From Fuerstiella sp. (GTDB lineage: Bacteria > Planctomycetota > Planctomycetia > Planctomycetales > Planctomycetaceae), in assembly GCA_022447225.1 (NCBI GenBank), contig JAKVAZ010000001.1, positions 1-64,000 on the forward strand: a stretch of DNA of 64,000 bases, in the 5' to 3' direction. The position numbers and the translations under genes are program-made. Below, one piece after another: positions 52,583 to 60,688 of this stretch (the first letter of the stretch is position 1; the number at the start of each line of letters is the position of its first letter). Under the pieces are notes generated by a model. That model ran no database searches. It saw only the letters and a program-made list of their open reading frames with translations, and was not told the DNA's origin.

Positions 52583-53728
52583 TTAGTTCCTGGGTCGAAT
52601 GACTCGCACCTTGTGAGCCCCCGTGTCACCAATGAACACTTCGCCCACAGCCGGATCAACACCCACTCCGTGAAGTCTGGCCATCCGGCTGCGCAGTGGA
52701 TCTCCGTCCGGGCCGTCTCCTGGTTCTCCGGTTCCGGCAATCAGACGCAGGATCGGAGGCGTTGTGTTGAGGTCGATGGCCCGCAGGGTGTGGCTTTCTG
52801 TATCGGCCAGAAAGACCAACTGACGAACTTCATCAACCACGATCCCCTTGGGACCCGAAAGCGTTGCGTCCACAGCAGGACCGTTGTTTCCGGTGAAGCC
52901 TTTTGTTCCCGTTCCGGCCACGTGCCGGATCACCCCCGCCTGCCGGTCGAACCTGACAACCTGATTTCCTTCCCGCAGGGCCAGCCAAAGATCGTTTTTC
53001 GAATCGACAATCAAAGCCCGCGGCCCTTTGAGCGGAGTCAGAGGCGAGATGGCCGCGCCATCGGCCGGTCCTATCTTTTGACCGGTTCCGCAGTAAGTTG
53101 AAATTTTTCCGGTGCCCATGTCGACTCGACGAATTCGGTGGTTGCCGATATCACAAATCAACAGGTTGTCGGATGCATCCAGCACGATACTGTGGGGCCG
53201 ACTGAGCTGTGCCTGGTCGGCGGGTCCTCCATCCCCGGCGAATCCCTGCACGCCCGTCCCGGCAACGGTGGAAATGATGCCGGTTTCCGCATCAATCCGT
53301 CGCACGATGTGGTTCATCATTTCCACGATGAAAATGTGGCCGTGTCGGTCAAAACGGATCTCATACGGTTCGAATAACCTGGCTTCGGTCGCCGGACCGC
53401 CGTCACCGGAATACCCGCTGCGACCGCCCTGCCCTGCGATGGTGGTGATCACGCCGGAAACTCGATCAATCCTGCGAATAACGTGATTACCGGTATCACA
53501 CAAATACAGCTGACCGTCCGGCCCAACCTCAACACCGAACGGCTGATTGATCTGCGCCGCCGTGGCCGGGCCGCCATCACCGGAAAATCCGGGTTCTCCG
53601 GTTCCGGCCAGAGTCACAATTTCCTGATGATCGCCGCTGTGGACGTGATCGCCGCTGTGGACCTGATTGGCACTGTGGACGGATGCCGTCAGTAAGAGGG
53701 CAATGGCTGGTATCAACGATCGCTTCAT
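52583..53728 (-). CDS. NHL-repeat protein, exported
   Basis: A 381-residue beta-propeller protein of the NHL type, with a signal peptide (MKRSLIPAIALLLTASVHS). At least five to six repeats are visible, each with the pattern GDGGPAxxAxxxxPxGxxxDxxGxxxxxDxxNHxIRRID (for example GPATAAQINQPFGVEVGPDG and NHRIRRVDMGTGKISTYCGT). Just after the signal there is a short His-rich repeat, VHSGDH twice in tandem. NHL propellers bind proteins, ligands or act as enzymes, and nothing here specifies which. The start at 53728 is preferred over one five codons earlier because it begins the signal peptide. It starts 15 bases after sppA on the same strand. Confidence 0.85.
   Translation of the reverse strand: MKRSLIPAIALLLTASVHSANQVHSGDHVHSGDHQEIVTLAGTGEPGFSGDGGPATAAQINQPFGVEVGPDGQLYLCDTGNHVIRRIDRVSGVITTIAGQGGRSGYSGDGGPATEARLFEPYEIRFDRHGHIFIVEMMNHIVRRIDAETGIISTVAGTGVQGFAGDGGPADQAQLSRPHSIVLDASDNLLICDIGNHRIRRVDMGTGKISTYCGTGQKIGPADGAAISPLTPLKGPRALIVDSKNDLWLALREGNQVVRFDRQAGVIRHVAGTGTKGFTGNNGPAVDATLSGPKGIVVDEVRQLVFLADTESHTLRAIDLNTTPPILRLIAGTGEPGDGPDGDPLRSRMARLHGVGVDPAVGEVFIGDTGAHKVRVIRPRN
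53627..53680 (-). repeat. Three 18-bp tandem units encoding VHSGDH-type repeats
   Basis: On the plus strand the units are atgatcgccgctgtggac (53627-53644), gtgatcgccgctgtggac (53645-53662) and the diverged ctgattggcactgtggac (53663-53680). Inside the NHL gene they encode HSGDHQ-like, VHSGDH and VHSANQ hexapeptides right behind the signal peptide. This looks like recent slippage amplification of a His/Asp-rich, possibly metal-binding, N-terminus. Confidence 0.8.
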
Positions 53729-53743
53729 GGCCGGGCCAGGCAT

Positions 53744-55603
53744 TCAGTTTGTGATGATCGGCATGGTGAGTGACACTCGCTCCTTTTGCAGTACGAGTAA
53801 CTGCAGCAGAGCCTGTTTAATGGCGGTGACACGTCGAAGGTCAAGCCGCTGCAGCAGCGGCAGGGCAGCCTCCAGAGCCGCCGGGATCTGCATTTGGTTC
53901 AATGATAAATTCTTCCCGTCATCCTCAGGGCCCGTCATGTCATTCATCAGCTGCTGCATGAAATTCTTCGGCCGCGGCACAATACGCACATCGTAACCTG
54001 GTTTGAGCTCTGCTTTTTCTGCAGCCAGAGCAATGGCATCGTTCAATCCCCCCATGTGGTCGACCAAGCCAAGTTCCTGAGCCTGTCTGCCGCTGTACAC
54101 ACGTCCACCGGCGATCTCATCGATGGGCTGACTAAGTCGATCGCCGCGACTGCGGGTCACGTGGCCTTTAAAGACTTCGTACGTTTCATCCATATAACTT
54201 CGAATCGCCGTTCGTTCTGAATCAGAGAACACTTCCGCGGAACTCAGCATGGCCGCATTCCTTCCGCGTTTGACGGGGGTAAAACGGATCCCCAGCCTGT
54301 CCCACATTGCCGTGGTGGCGAATTTGCCCACCACAACACCGATGGAACCGGTGATCGTTGAAGCCTCCGCAAAGATGGTGTCCGTACCGCAGGCCACGTA
54401 ATAACCTCCACTGGCTGCCACATCTCCCATGGACACGATCAGCGGTTTGTTGGCGGCCACACGCCGGGACGCATTCAGAATCACTTCGCTGGCCACCGCG
54501 GATCCACCAGGCGAATTGACTCGAAACACGACAGCCTTGACGGCATCGTCTTCTGCCGCTTCGTCAAGTGCCCGGCGGATGTCATCAGAGAACGCGGCAG
54601 CGTCTGCCAGAAGCGGGTTACTGCCACTGCTGCCCGGCATAATGGCGCCTTCCAGATAGACAATGGCGACCCCCGGTTTTTTGCTGCGGCGCGGCTTTGA
54701 GGGAGCCAGCAGTTCGGCATAGAAACTCAGCATTCCGAAGGGAGAAGAAAAATCGATTTCAGTTGACGATTTCCTGGCATAGCGACGGTCAAACTTCAGT
54801 CTGTCACCATACAGATCTTTAAGTCGTCTCTCAAAATCCTGATGATGTTCCACCACATCGATGATTCCGGCCTCAGCCGCACGTTCTGCCGTGAACACCC
54901 CCTGATCAATCCATTCCTGCGCCTGTTCAGTCGTCACTCCCCGACCGCCGGCAATCATGGAAACCGTGTTGTCCCAAATGCTGTCGTACAACCACTGCGA
55001 CATTTCCGCAGACTCATCACTGGGTTCATGCCGCATGAACATTTCGGCGGCACTCTTGTAGTCCCCGCAGGTGAAGTAGTCCGGTACCACGCCGATTTTG
55101 TCCAGCAGTCCCCTCAGGAAGACCTGTTCCCCGTACAGCCCCGTGATAAACATGTGGCCGGTTGGCACCATGCTGACTTCACTGGCGTGACTGATCAGAG
55201 CCAGTTCAGCGGTGGAAAACAAATCCGTATGGACGTGAACCTTTTTCCCTGCGTCCTTAATTGCTTCCACCGACCGCACGAGTTCTTCGAGTTGAGCCCG
55301 TCCGATGGTGATGTTACCAGGCTGCAGCACGATGGCCGGAACGTTCTGATCGTCTTTGGCCTTCGCCAGACGTGTCAGCAGGCTGTGCAGGGATTCGGAC
55401 TGCCGGTCACCAAAGGCAAACGGAAAATCTTCCGGCACGGGCCGTTCGGGAATGGCTCCCGACAGTCGAAACACGGGAACAACCGTTCTTGTGCGATTGT
55501 TCCTGACAGCAGACGGCGTCTGATGTTTTGTCTCATCCGCGCGGACCAGACCAACGGAACACAGCAATGCCAGCGTGATTGCCGGCCGGATCATTCGTAT
55601 CAT
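53744..55603 (-). CDS. sppA: Signal peptide peptidase SppA, 67-kDa type
   Basis: A 619-residue serine protease of family S49 with an N-terminal export/anchor sequence (MIRMIRPAITLALLCSVGLV). It has the tandem S49 domain layout of E. coli SppA: the catalytic lysine is in GDYKSAAEMF (Lys183) of the N-terminal domain and the nucleophile in GDVAASGGYYVA (Ser398) of the C-terminal domain; VFRVNSPGGSAVASE and STITGSIGVVVGKF are also typical. It degrades cleaved signal peptides in the membrane. A C-terminal extension of about 60 residues follows the second domain. The NHL-repeat gene begins 15 bases downstream, so the two are probably co-expressed. Confidence 0.93.
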   Translation of the reverse strand: MIRMIRPAITLALLCSVGLVRADETKHQTPSAVRNNRTRTVVPVFRLSGAIPERPVPEDFPFAFGDRQSESLHSLLTRLAKAKDDQNVPAIVLQPGNITIGRAQLEELVRSVEAIKDAGKKVHVHTDLFSTAELALISHASEVSMVPTGHMFITGLYGEQVFLRGLLDKIGVVPDYFTCGDYKSAAEMFMRHEPSDESAEMSQWLYDSIWDNTVSMIAGGRGVTTEQAQEWIDQGVFTAERAAEAGIIDVVEHHQDFERRLKDLYGDRLKFDRRYARKSSTEIDFSSPFGMLSFYAELLAPSKPRRSKKPGVAIVYLEGAIMPGSSGSNPLLADAAAFSDDIRRALDEAAEDDAVKAVVFRVNSPGGSAVASEVILNASRRVAANKPLIVSMGDVAASGGYYVACGTDTIFAEASTITGSIGVVVGKFATTAMWDRLGIRFTPVKRGRNAAMLSSAEVFSDSERTAIRSYMDETYEVFKGHVTRSRGDRLSQPIDEIAGGRVYSGRQAQELGLVDHMGGLNDAIALAAEKAELKPGYDVRIVPRPKNFMQQLMNDMTGPEDDGKNLSLNQMQIPAALEAALPLLQRLDLRRVTAIKQALLQLLVLQKERVSLTMPIITN

Positions 55604-55645
55604 GCCTGAACCCTTTCACAGGTAAACCCGTTGACGCGCACCCGC

Positions 55646-57007
55646 TCAGGCATAAATGGAATACTCAGGCCGCTGCTCGCGCTTGAGCATCGCAGTGGCC
55701 TGACTGTCGTCGGTGAAGGTTTCTTTTTGGGGATCAAAGGTCAGCTTTCGGTCCAGGATCATGGCGATGTTTGCCAGATGGCAGACACTCACCGACCGAT
55801 GATGTGTAAACGGATCGGAAATCGTCAGACCGCCATCTCTGATACAGTCGAAGAAGTTGTGCATGTGAGCTCCGGCCCTGTCGTCATTTCCGTTTTCTCC
55901 GGACGGATCCTTCCCGTGACACAACTGAATGATCTGGTCGTTAATCCGGTCTTCGTCAGCCGCCGTCAGTTCTTCCACCGGTTTTCCGGTTAACCCGCCG
56001 CGGTTGACCCGAATCCGACCCTGATCCCCCGCGAGGATCAGTTCGTTTTTGCCACTGTAAAGACGGCACACCTGTCCGTCGGCAAAAGTCAGGCTGCAGT
56101 CAAAATCGACGGCCACGTTGTAGCCGTTTGGAATGTTCGGATAACTGCCGTGACCTGAAATACTCACAGGCCCCGTGTTTTCCAGGCCAAGAGCCCACAA
56201 AGCGATATCCATGTGATGGACACCCCAGTCGGTGACCTGACCTCCTGAGTATTCCAGCCACCAGCGGAAATCGTAGTCACAGCGTTCTTTGCAGTACGGT
56301 ACCGCAGGTGTCGGACCAAGCCACATGTCCCAGTCGAGTTCGGCCGGCGGATCGGATGTTGCAAACGGACCTCCCTGGGTCCCGGTTCCAACCGAAACAA
56401 GTGCGTGCAGTTTGTCACCCAGTCGACCACTGCGGGCGATGGCAACCGCTTTTAGAAAATCCCGACCAAACTCACTGCGCTGCTGCGTTCCCACCTGAAA
56501 CACCAAACCCGTATCTCTGACAACCTGATTCAGCTGCCGGCCCTCGTCCACGGTCAGACTGACGGGCTTTTCACAGTACACATGTTTGCCGGCACGCAAA
56601 GCGTCGATGGCCACCTTCACGTGCCAGTGATCCGGTGTACCGATTGTCACCGCATCGATGTCTTTCCGATCCAGCAGTTTTCGGTAGTCCTGAAAGACCT
56701 CAATGTCTTTGTTCAAATGATTTTTGAAGAACTCACCATGCTTCAGGTTAACGTCTGCCACGGCGACCGTTTCTCCCAAAGTCGCTGCCTGCAGGGCAAT
56801 CGTCATGCCGCGGCCCGGATGATCGCCGGACCCCGTGTAACGATTTGTATACACACCCGTGCCGATCGCACCCAGCACAATGCGGTCACTGGCCGGCACC
56901 TGAGCGGTCGCGTTCTTTCGCCACCAGACCGGCAGGGCCAGGGCCCCGGCCGCTGCAGACGTTGATGTCAGAAAATCACGACGAGTGGATGCATTATTGC
57001 CTGCCAT
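55646..57007 (-). CDS. Gfo/Idh/MocA family oxidoreductase, Tat-exported
   Basis: A 453-residue NAD(P)-dependent oxidoreductase-type protein with a twin-arginine signal (STRRDFLTSTSAAAGALALP). The Rossmann part follows (IVLGAIGTGVYTNRY), with the family hallmark CEKPVS in GKHVYCEKPVSLT and TIGTPDHWHVKVAIDAL before it. The C-terminal alpha/beta domain has WWLEYSGGQVTDWGVHHMDIA. Planctomycetes export many paralogues; substrates are generally unknown sugars or related compounds. Two ATG codons are possible, at 57016 and 57007; AGAGGA lies nine bases before the second and directly abuts the first, so I choose 57007. It ends 42 bases upstream of sppA and may be cotranscribed with it. Confidence 0.88.
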   Translation of the reverse strand: MAGNNASTRRDFLTSTSAAAGALALPVWWRKNATAQVPASDRIVLGAIGTGVYTNRYTGSGDHPGRGMTIALQAATLGETVAVADVNLKHGEFFKNHLNKDIEVFQDYRKLLDRKDIDAVTIGTPDHWHVKVAIDALRAGKHVYCEKPVSLTVDEGRQLNQVVRDTGLVFQVGTQQRSEFGRDFLKAVAIARSGRLGDKLHALVSVGTGTQGGPFATSDPPAELDWDMWLGPTPAVPYCKERCDYDFRWWLEYSGGQVTDWGVHHMDIALWALGLENTGPVSISGHGSYPNIPNGYNVAVDFDCSLTFADGQVCRLYSGKNELILAGDQGRIRVNRGGLTGKPVEELTAADEDRINDQIIQLCHGKDPSGENGNDDRAGAHMHNFFDCIRDGGLTISDPFTHHRSVSVCHLANIAMILDRKLTFDPQKETFTDDSQATAMLKREQRPEYSIYA

Positions 57008-57016
57008 GAATGTCAT

Positions 57017-57458
57017 TCCTCTGATAATCCGGGTCGATGAACTTCGGTCTGCATCTTAACGCACACACAACACAAAAAGTAGAACTCAGCCGTCATTGAA
57101 CTCCGCACTGTTATCTTCCAACACCGCCATCGGATCGTCAAACAGGCTGATTTTTCGATTTGTCTGATTCGGTCTGACCTTATTGGAGATTTACCGGCAA
57201 CTCGGAGTCACTTTGATGAACCCCGGCCGCACACATCCCCTGGGAGACGCACACGAAACCTGTACCGATTGAAATTTCAGTCGTGGAGTGCCGTGAGTCT
57301 CACGGTATTTGGCAGATTTTGCGAATCGCGGACCGAACGGCTCACGCCGTTTCGTTACAAAGTGAATGCTGTTGACCGCGGACTTCCAGGCTGCGTTCTG
57401 CGGTGATCGCCGCTCCGCATTTGTGTCACACACTGTAAACCCCTGCTGAGAAACCAAT
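57017..57458. promoter_or_regulatory. Divergent intergenic interval with three palindromes
   Basis: This 442-base stretch separates the oxidoreductase (minus) from the deacylase gene (plus). Three palindromes lie within 90 bases: CGATTGAAATTTCAGTCG (57266-57283, one mismatched pair), CCGTGA-GTC-TCACGG (57291-57305) and AACGGC-TCAC-GCCGTT (57336-57351). The first looks like a dimeric repressor or activator site; the others could be operators or hairpins. They end about 107 bases before the deacylase start. No regulator is encoded in the vicinity. No gene is seen in the interval. Confidence 0.35.
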
Positions 57459-58526
57459 ATGAATCAGCGACAGGAATTTGACTTTGATCGGCTGCCTGCC
57501 GGTACCAAACAGGCCTACCGGTTAACGGTGAACGTTCGGGAATCGTGTGATCTCGCAGACACCATCGAAATGATTTCCGGTGACCTGTGTCTGAACGAAA
57601 GCATTCAAAGTGAAATCGACCGTGCGTTTCGTGACGGGACTCTTTCCATCCCGGTACTGGCGGTTCGCGGATCTCATCCGGGTCAAACCCTGGTGACCAC
57701 CGCCGGAATACACGGCGACGAATATGAAGGCATGGAAGCCATTCATCGAACCTTTGATGCACTCGACCCGTCTTCAGTAAGCGGAACTTTCGTCGCCGTT
57801 CCGGCGGTAACGCTTCCCGCCTACTGGATGGCCTGTCGGGTCAATCCTCTGGACGGACGCAACATGGCTCGTGTCTTTCCGGGTACGACGGATGGAAGTG
57901 CCAGTCAGCGTCTGGCCGCTCGCCTGCTGGATCGTGTCCTGCGTCACGCCAGCCTGTATATTGATCTACACAGTGCCGGTCGAGGATCACACTGGGTGAC
58001 TTTATGCGGGTACTCCGACTATGGCAGTCAGGTCAGTACGGCTCGCGCAGCCGCCAGATGTTTTGGGGCACCTTTCATCTGGGAGCATCCCCACGATCCG
58101 CAGACCGGCGGTCGTACGCTCTCGGCGACCAACGAGCTGGGGATTCCGTCGCTTTATACCGAAGCCCGCGGCGGGGGTCATGCACGGCCTGAAGATGTCG
58201 ACTGTTACACTCGGGGCCTCGCCAATCTGTTGCAGTATCTGGACATCGCGGATCTGCCGGTTGCCGGCCGCCCTGAATCGTACAGCCCGACAGAACTGTG
58301 CGGATCGGGCAACACCGACACAGCACTTCGTGTTTCCCGGGCCGGGCTGGCCTGGATGCAGGTGCAGCCGGGAGACCGCATCCGCGCCGGTCAGAAGATC
58401 GCCTACGTTCGTGACCTGGAAGGCAACATCATTGAGGAAGTCGCCAGTCCGCAGGATGCATTCGTGGTGGGAGTCCGGGCCATGCCGCGTGTTTTTGCCG
58501 GCGATAGTCTGGTGATACTGACTTAA
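57459..58526 (+). CDS. Succinylglutamate desuccinylase/aspartoacylase family protein (M14-type)
   Basis: A 355-residue zinc-dependent deacylase. Zinc ligands appear in TTAGIHGDEYEGMEA (HxxE) and YIDLHSAGRGSHW (His), the pattern of the AstE/ASPA branch of the carboxypeptidase A clan. The catalytic Glu is probably in YTEARGGGHARPED. The C-terminal 80 residues (LAWMQVQPGDRIRAGQKIAYV and on) form a biotinyl-lipoyl-like hairpin domain seen in this subfamily. Such proteins cleave N-acyl amino acids or related amides; the exact substrate is unknown. It is convergent with the ABC transporter operon, with only four bases between the stop codons. Confidence 0.85.
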   Translation: MNQRQEFDFDRLPAGTKQAYRLTVNVRESCDLADTIEMISGDLCLNESIQSEIDRAFRDGTLSIPVLAVRGSHPGQTLVTTAGIHGDEYEGMEAIHRTFDALDPSSVSGTFVAVPAVTLPAYWMACRVNPLDGRNMARVFPGTTDGSASQRLAARLLDRVLRHASLYIDLHSAGRGSHWVTLCGYSDYGSQVSTARAAARCFGAPFIWEHPHDPQTGGRTLSATNELGIPSLYTEARGGGHARPEDVDCYTRGLANLLQYLDIADLPVAGRPESYSPTELCGSGNTDTALRVSRAGLAWMQVQPGDRIRAGQKIAYVRDLEGNIIEEVASPQDAFVVGVRAMPRVFAGDSLVILT

Positions 58527-58530
58527 AGCC

Positions 58531-59598
58531 TCAGAAATCAAAATCGTCGATGTTGGCCTGACTGAAGATCAGTGGCGGCCCGAGAATGGCCTGTCCGTCA
58601 CGGACTTCGATCTCTTTGAGGCGACCGAAGTCATAGGTACCCGGTTCGAGGCCACCATTTGCCATGCGGCGGGCCACGTGGACGGTGAGGTACCCCAGAT
58701 CGACCGGGCTGAACAGTACAAATTCGTCAATGGTACCGTCCTTAACGTATTCCCGCATGGTGTTCGGCAGACTCAGACCCGTGACGAAAATCTGTTGGGC
58801 TTTGCCGGCATCGCGAACCACCTTTGCAACCGCGGGCAGTGACACCGAAGTAATTCCCCAGATGCCTTTGATGTCAGGATTCGCCGCCACAGCTTCTGCT
58901 GCCTGTTCCTGTGATTTTTGATGATCTTCTCCCGGATACAGCGGTTCAAGGAGTTTGATTTCGGGATATTTTTCTTCAATACGACGTCGCATGAACTCCA
59001 TCCACACGTTTTGATTGGCTGCCGTCGCCGTTCCACTGACGATCAGATAATCACCGGCCAGGTCTCCGCCGCGACGTTTGATGCCTTCCGCCATCACGTC
59101 CGTCAGCGCGTAACCGATTGATTCGGGGACGCATTGATTGACAAAGATCGGGCGTTTGGATGTTTGCGGATTTGCGTCGGTATCCCAGGTCACCACAGTC
59201 ACACCGGCTTCCTGTGCATTTTTCAGAGTGCGGGCCACGCCGTCCGGATCGTTGGGAGCGACCGCAATCACGTCGAATCCCTGAGCCACCCAGCCGTCCA
59301 ACATGCGGATCTGATCTTCAGAACGTGATTCGGTTGGCCCGTCATAAATCAATTCCACACCGAGTTCAGCAGCCGCTTCTTTTGCTCCCCGACCGGTCGC
59401 ATCAAAAAAACTGATGCCCATCAATTTGGGCATCATCCCGATTCGCAGTGATTCACCGGCAGACGTTGCAGAGGAATCCGAACGGTCACCGGTCAACGGT
59501 TCGGAATCGGCGCATCCCAACAGCAGCAGGCATGACACCAGAGAAGTCACCCGAAAAATGGTTCCGGTTTGACGAGCTTGACGAATGAATCCGATCAT
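58531..59598 (-). CDS. Sugar ABC transporter substrate-binding lipoprotein (RhaS/LsrB class)
   Basis: A 355-residue periplasmic binding protein of the sugar-binding type 4 (Peripla_BP_4) group. A lipobox LLLLGC places the lipid anchor at Cys29. The fold is recognised from IGMMPKLMGISFFDATGRGAKE, LDGWVAQGFDVIAVAPNDPDG, TVVTWDTDANPQT and YLIVSGTATAANQNVWMEFM. The pattern is closest to RhaS (rhamnose) and LsrB (autoinducer-2) binding proteins. It is the last gene of the transporter operon (ATPase-permease, permease, binding protein), 58 bases after the second permease. Which sugar is bound cannot be said. Confidence 0.88.
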   Translation of the reverse strand: MIGFIRQARQTGTIFRVTSLVSCLLLLGCADSEPLTGDRSDSSATSAGESLRIGMMPKLMGISFFDATGRGAKEAAAELGVELIYDGPTESRSEDQIRMLDGWVAQGFDVIAVAPNDPDGVARTLKNAQEAGVTVVTWDTDANPQTSKRPIFVNQCVPESIGYALTDVMAEGIKRRGGDLAGDYLIVSGTATAANQNVWMEFMRRRIEEKYPEIKLLEPLYPGEDHQKSQEQAAEAVAANPDIKGIWGITSVSLPAVAKVVRDAGKAQQIFVTGLSLPNTMREYVKDGTIDEFVLFSPVDLGYLTVHVARRMANGGLEPGTYDFGRLKEIEVRDGQAILGPPLIFSQANIDDFDF

Positions 59599-59656
59599 CT
59601 GTTGTTTGCTCCGTGGACTTCAATACGGCAGGTTGTTGGTTCGCACACGCATCAGA

Positions 59657-60688
59657 TCATCCGTTCTGCCCCCGCCCTGATGTCAGCAGCGCAGATCGAT
59701 CTTTGTCCCGAGTTGCTTTTTCGTTGAGGACGGCGACCACCATCAGCAGGACGCCAATCACAATCAGCCGTGACTCCCCGGTCAGCCAGCTGATCCGGCT
59801 GCTCAGAAAATTCAGGCCGACGTCCAGGTTCGACACAACGGCCAGGCCCAGAACGGTTCGCAGGACTCCTCCGCGTCCACCGGTAATCAACGTGCCTCCA
59901 ATGACGACACAGGCAATTGCACTCAGTTCGACTCCCATCTGCGCATCCGGCAACACGACATCCTGTTTGATTGCGTTGGAAATCGCAACCAACGCGCACA
60001 TCAGTCCGCTGACCGAATACAACAGCCATTCCACTCGTGCGACGGGAACCGCAGCAAACCGACTGGCAGTCCGGTTGTCGCCAATCGCGAAACACGACCG
60101 GCCGAACCGGGAAAAATGAACAACAACAAAGCACGTGATCACAGTCACCAGAAGCAGCCAGAACTGAATCGGGATTCCCTGGATCCTTGTCAGATCAGTA
60201 AAGGTTTCCGGAAACCGGTCCACCTGCTGTGCATTGGAAATGGCCATGGCAAGTCCGCGAAAGAAGGCCATCGTGGCCAAAGTCGCCACCAGCGGAGGCA
60301 TCCCGATCACAACCAGCCAGCCATTCAGTGAACCTGCCAGAGTGCCTGTGAACACGGCTGCGAGGGTGGCCATCCAGATCGGCCATTCCGCATCATGCCA
60401 CAGGACTCCCAGCACCATTCCCGACAGAGCCACGATCGAACCGACTGACAGATCGATGCCACCGGTGAGGATAATGGGTGTCATCACGACGGCCAGACAG
60501 CCAACTTCCGCCCAGGGTGAAAAGACGGTCCACAGATATCGGGGATTTTGGGCATTGGCGGCCACCATCCACACAGCGGCCGTCAACAGCATCCACGGTA
60601 CCAATCCGGCCGTACGGGCCAGGAGTGTTGGCGCACGAGTTACCATCCTTTTGTTCATGGTGGTGTTCATTGGCGACGACGTCTCCAA
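59657..60688 (-). CDS. Sugar ABC transporter permease (RbsC/RhaP-Q class)
   Basis: A 343-residue inner-membrane permease of the BPD_transp_2 family with eight to ten hydrophobic segments. The family phrase GGIDLSVGSIVALSGMV, later TLATMAFFRGLAMAISN, and the EAA-like loop region GDNRTASRFAAVPVARVEW are present, with VIGGTLITGGRGGVLRTVLG near the end. Its N-terminus overlaps the 3' end of the preceding ATPase-permease gene by 22 bases, showing tight coupling. It would pair with the permease half of that fusion to make the heterodimeric channel. The first ATG, at 60688, is used; a second ATG seven codons in is possible. Confidence 0.88.
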   Translation of the reverse strand: METSSPMNTTMNKRMVTRAPTLLARTAGLVPWMLLTAAVWMVAANAQNPRYLWTVFSPWAEVGCLAVVMTPIILTGGIDLSVGSIVALSGMVLGVLWHDAEWPIWMATLAAVFTGTLAGSLNGWLVVIGMPPLVATLATMAFFRGLAMAISNAQQVDRFPETFTDLTRIQGIPIQFWLLLVTVITCFVVVHFSRFGRSCFAIGDNRTASRFAAVPVARVEWLLYSVSGLMCALVAISNAIKQDVVLPDAQMGVELSAIACVVIGGTLITGGRGGVLRTVLGLAVVSNLDVGLNFLSSRISWLTGESRLIVIGVLLMVVAVLNEKATRDKDRSALLTSGRGQNG

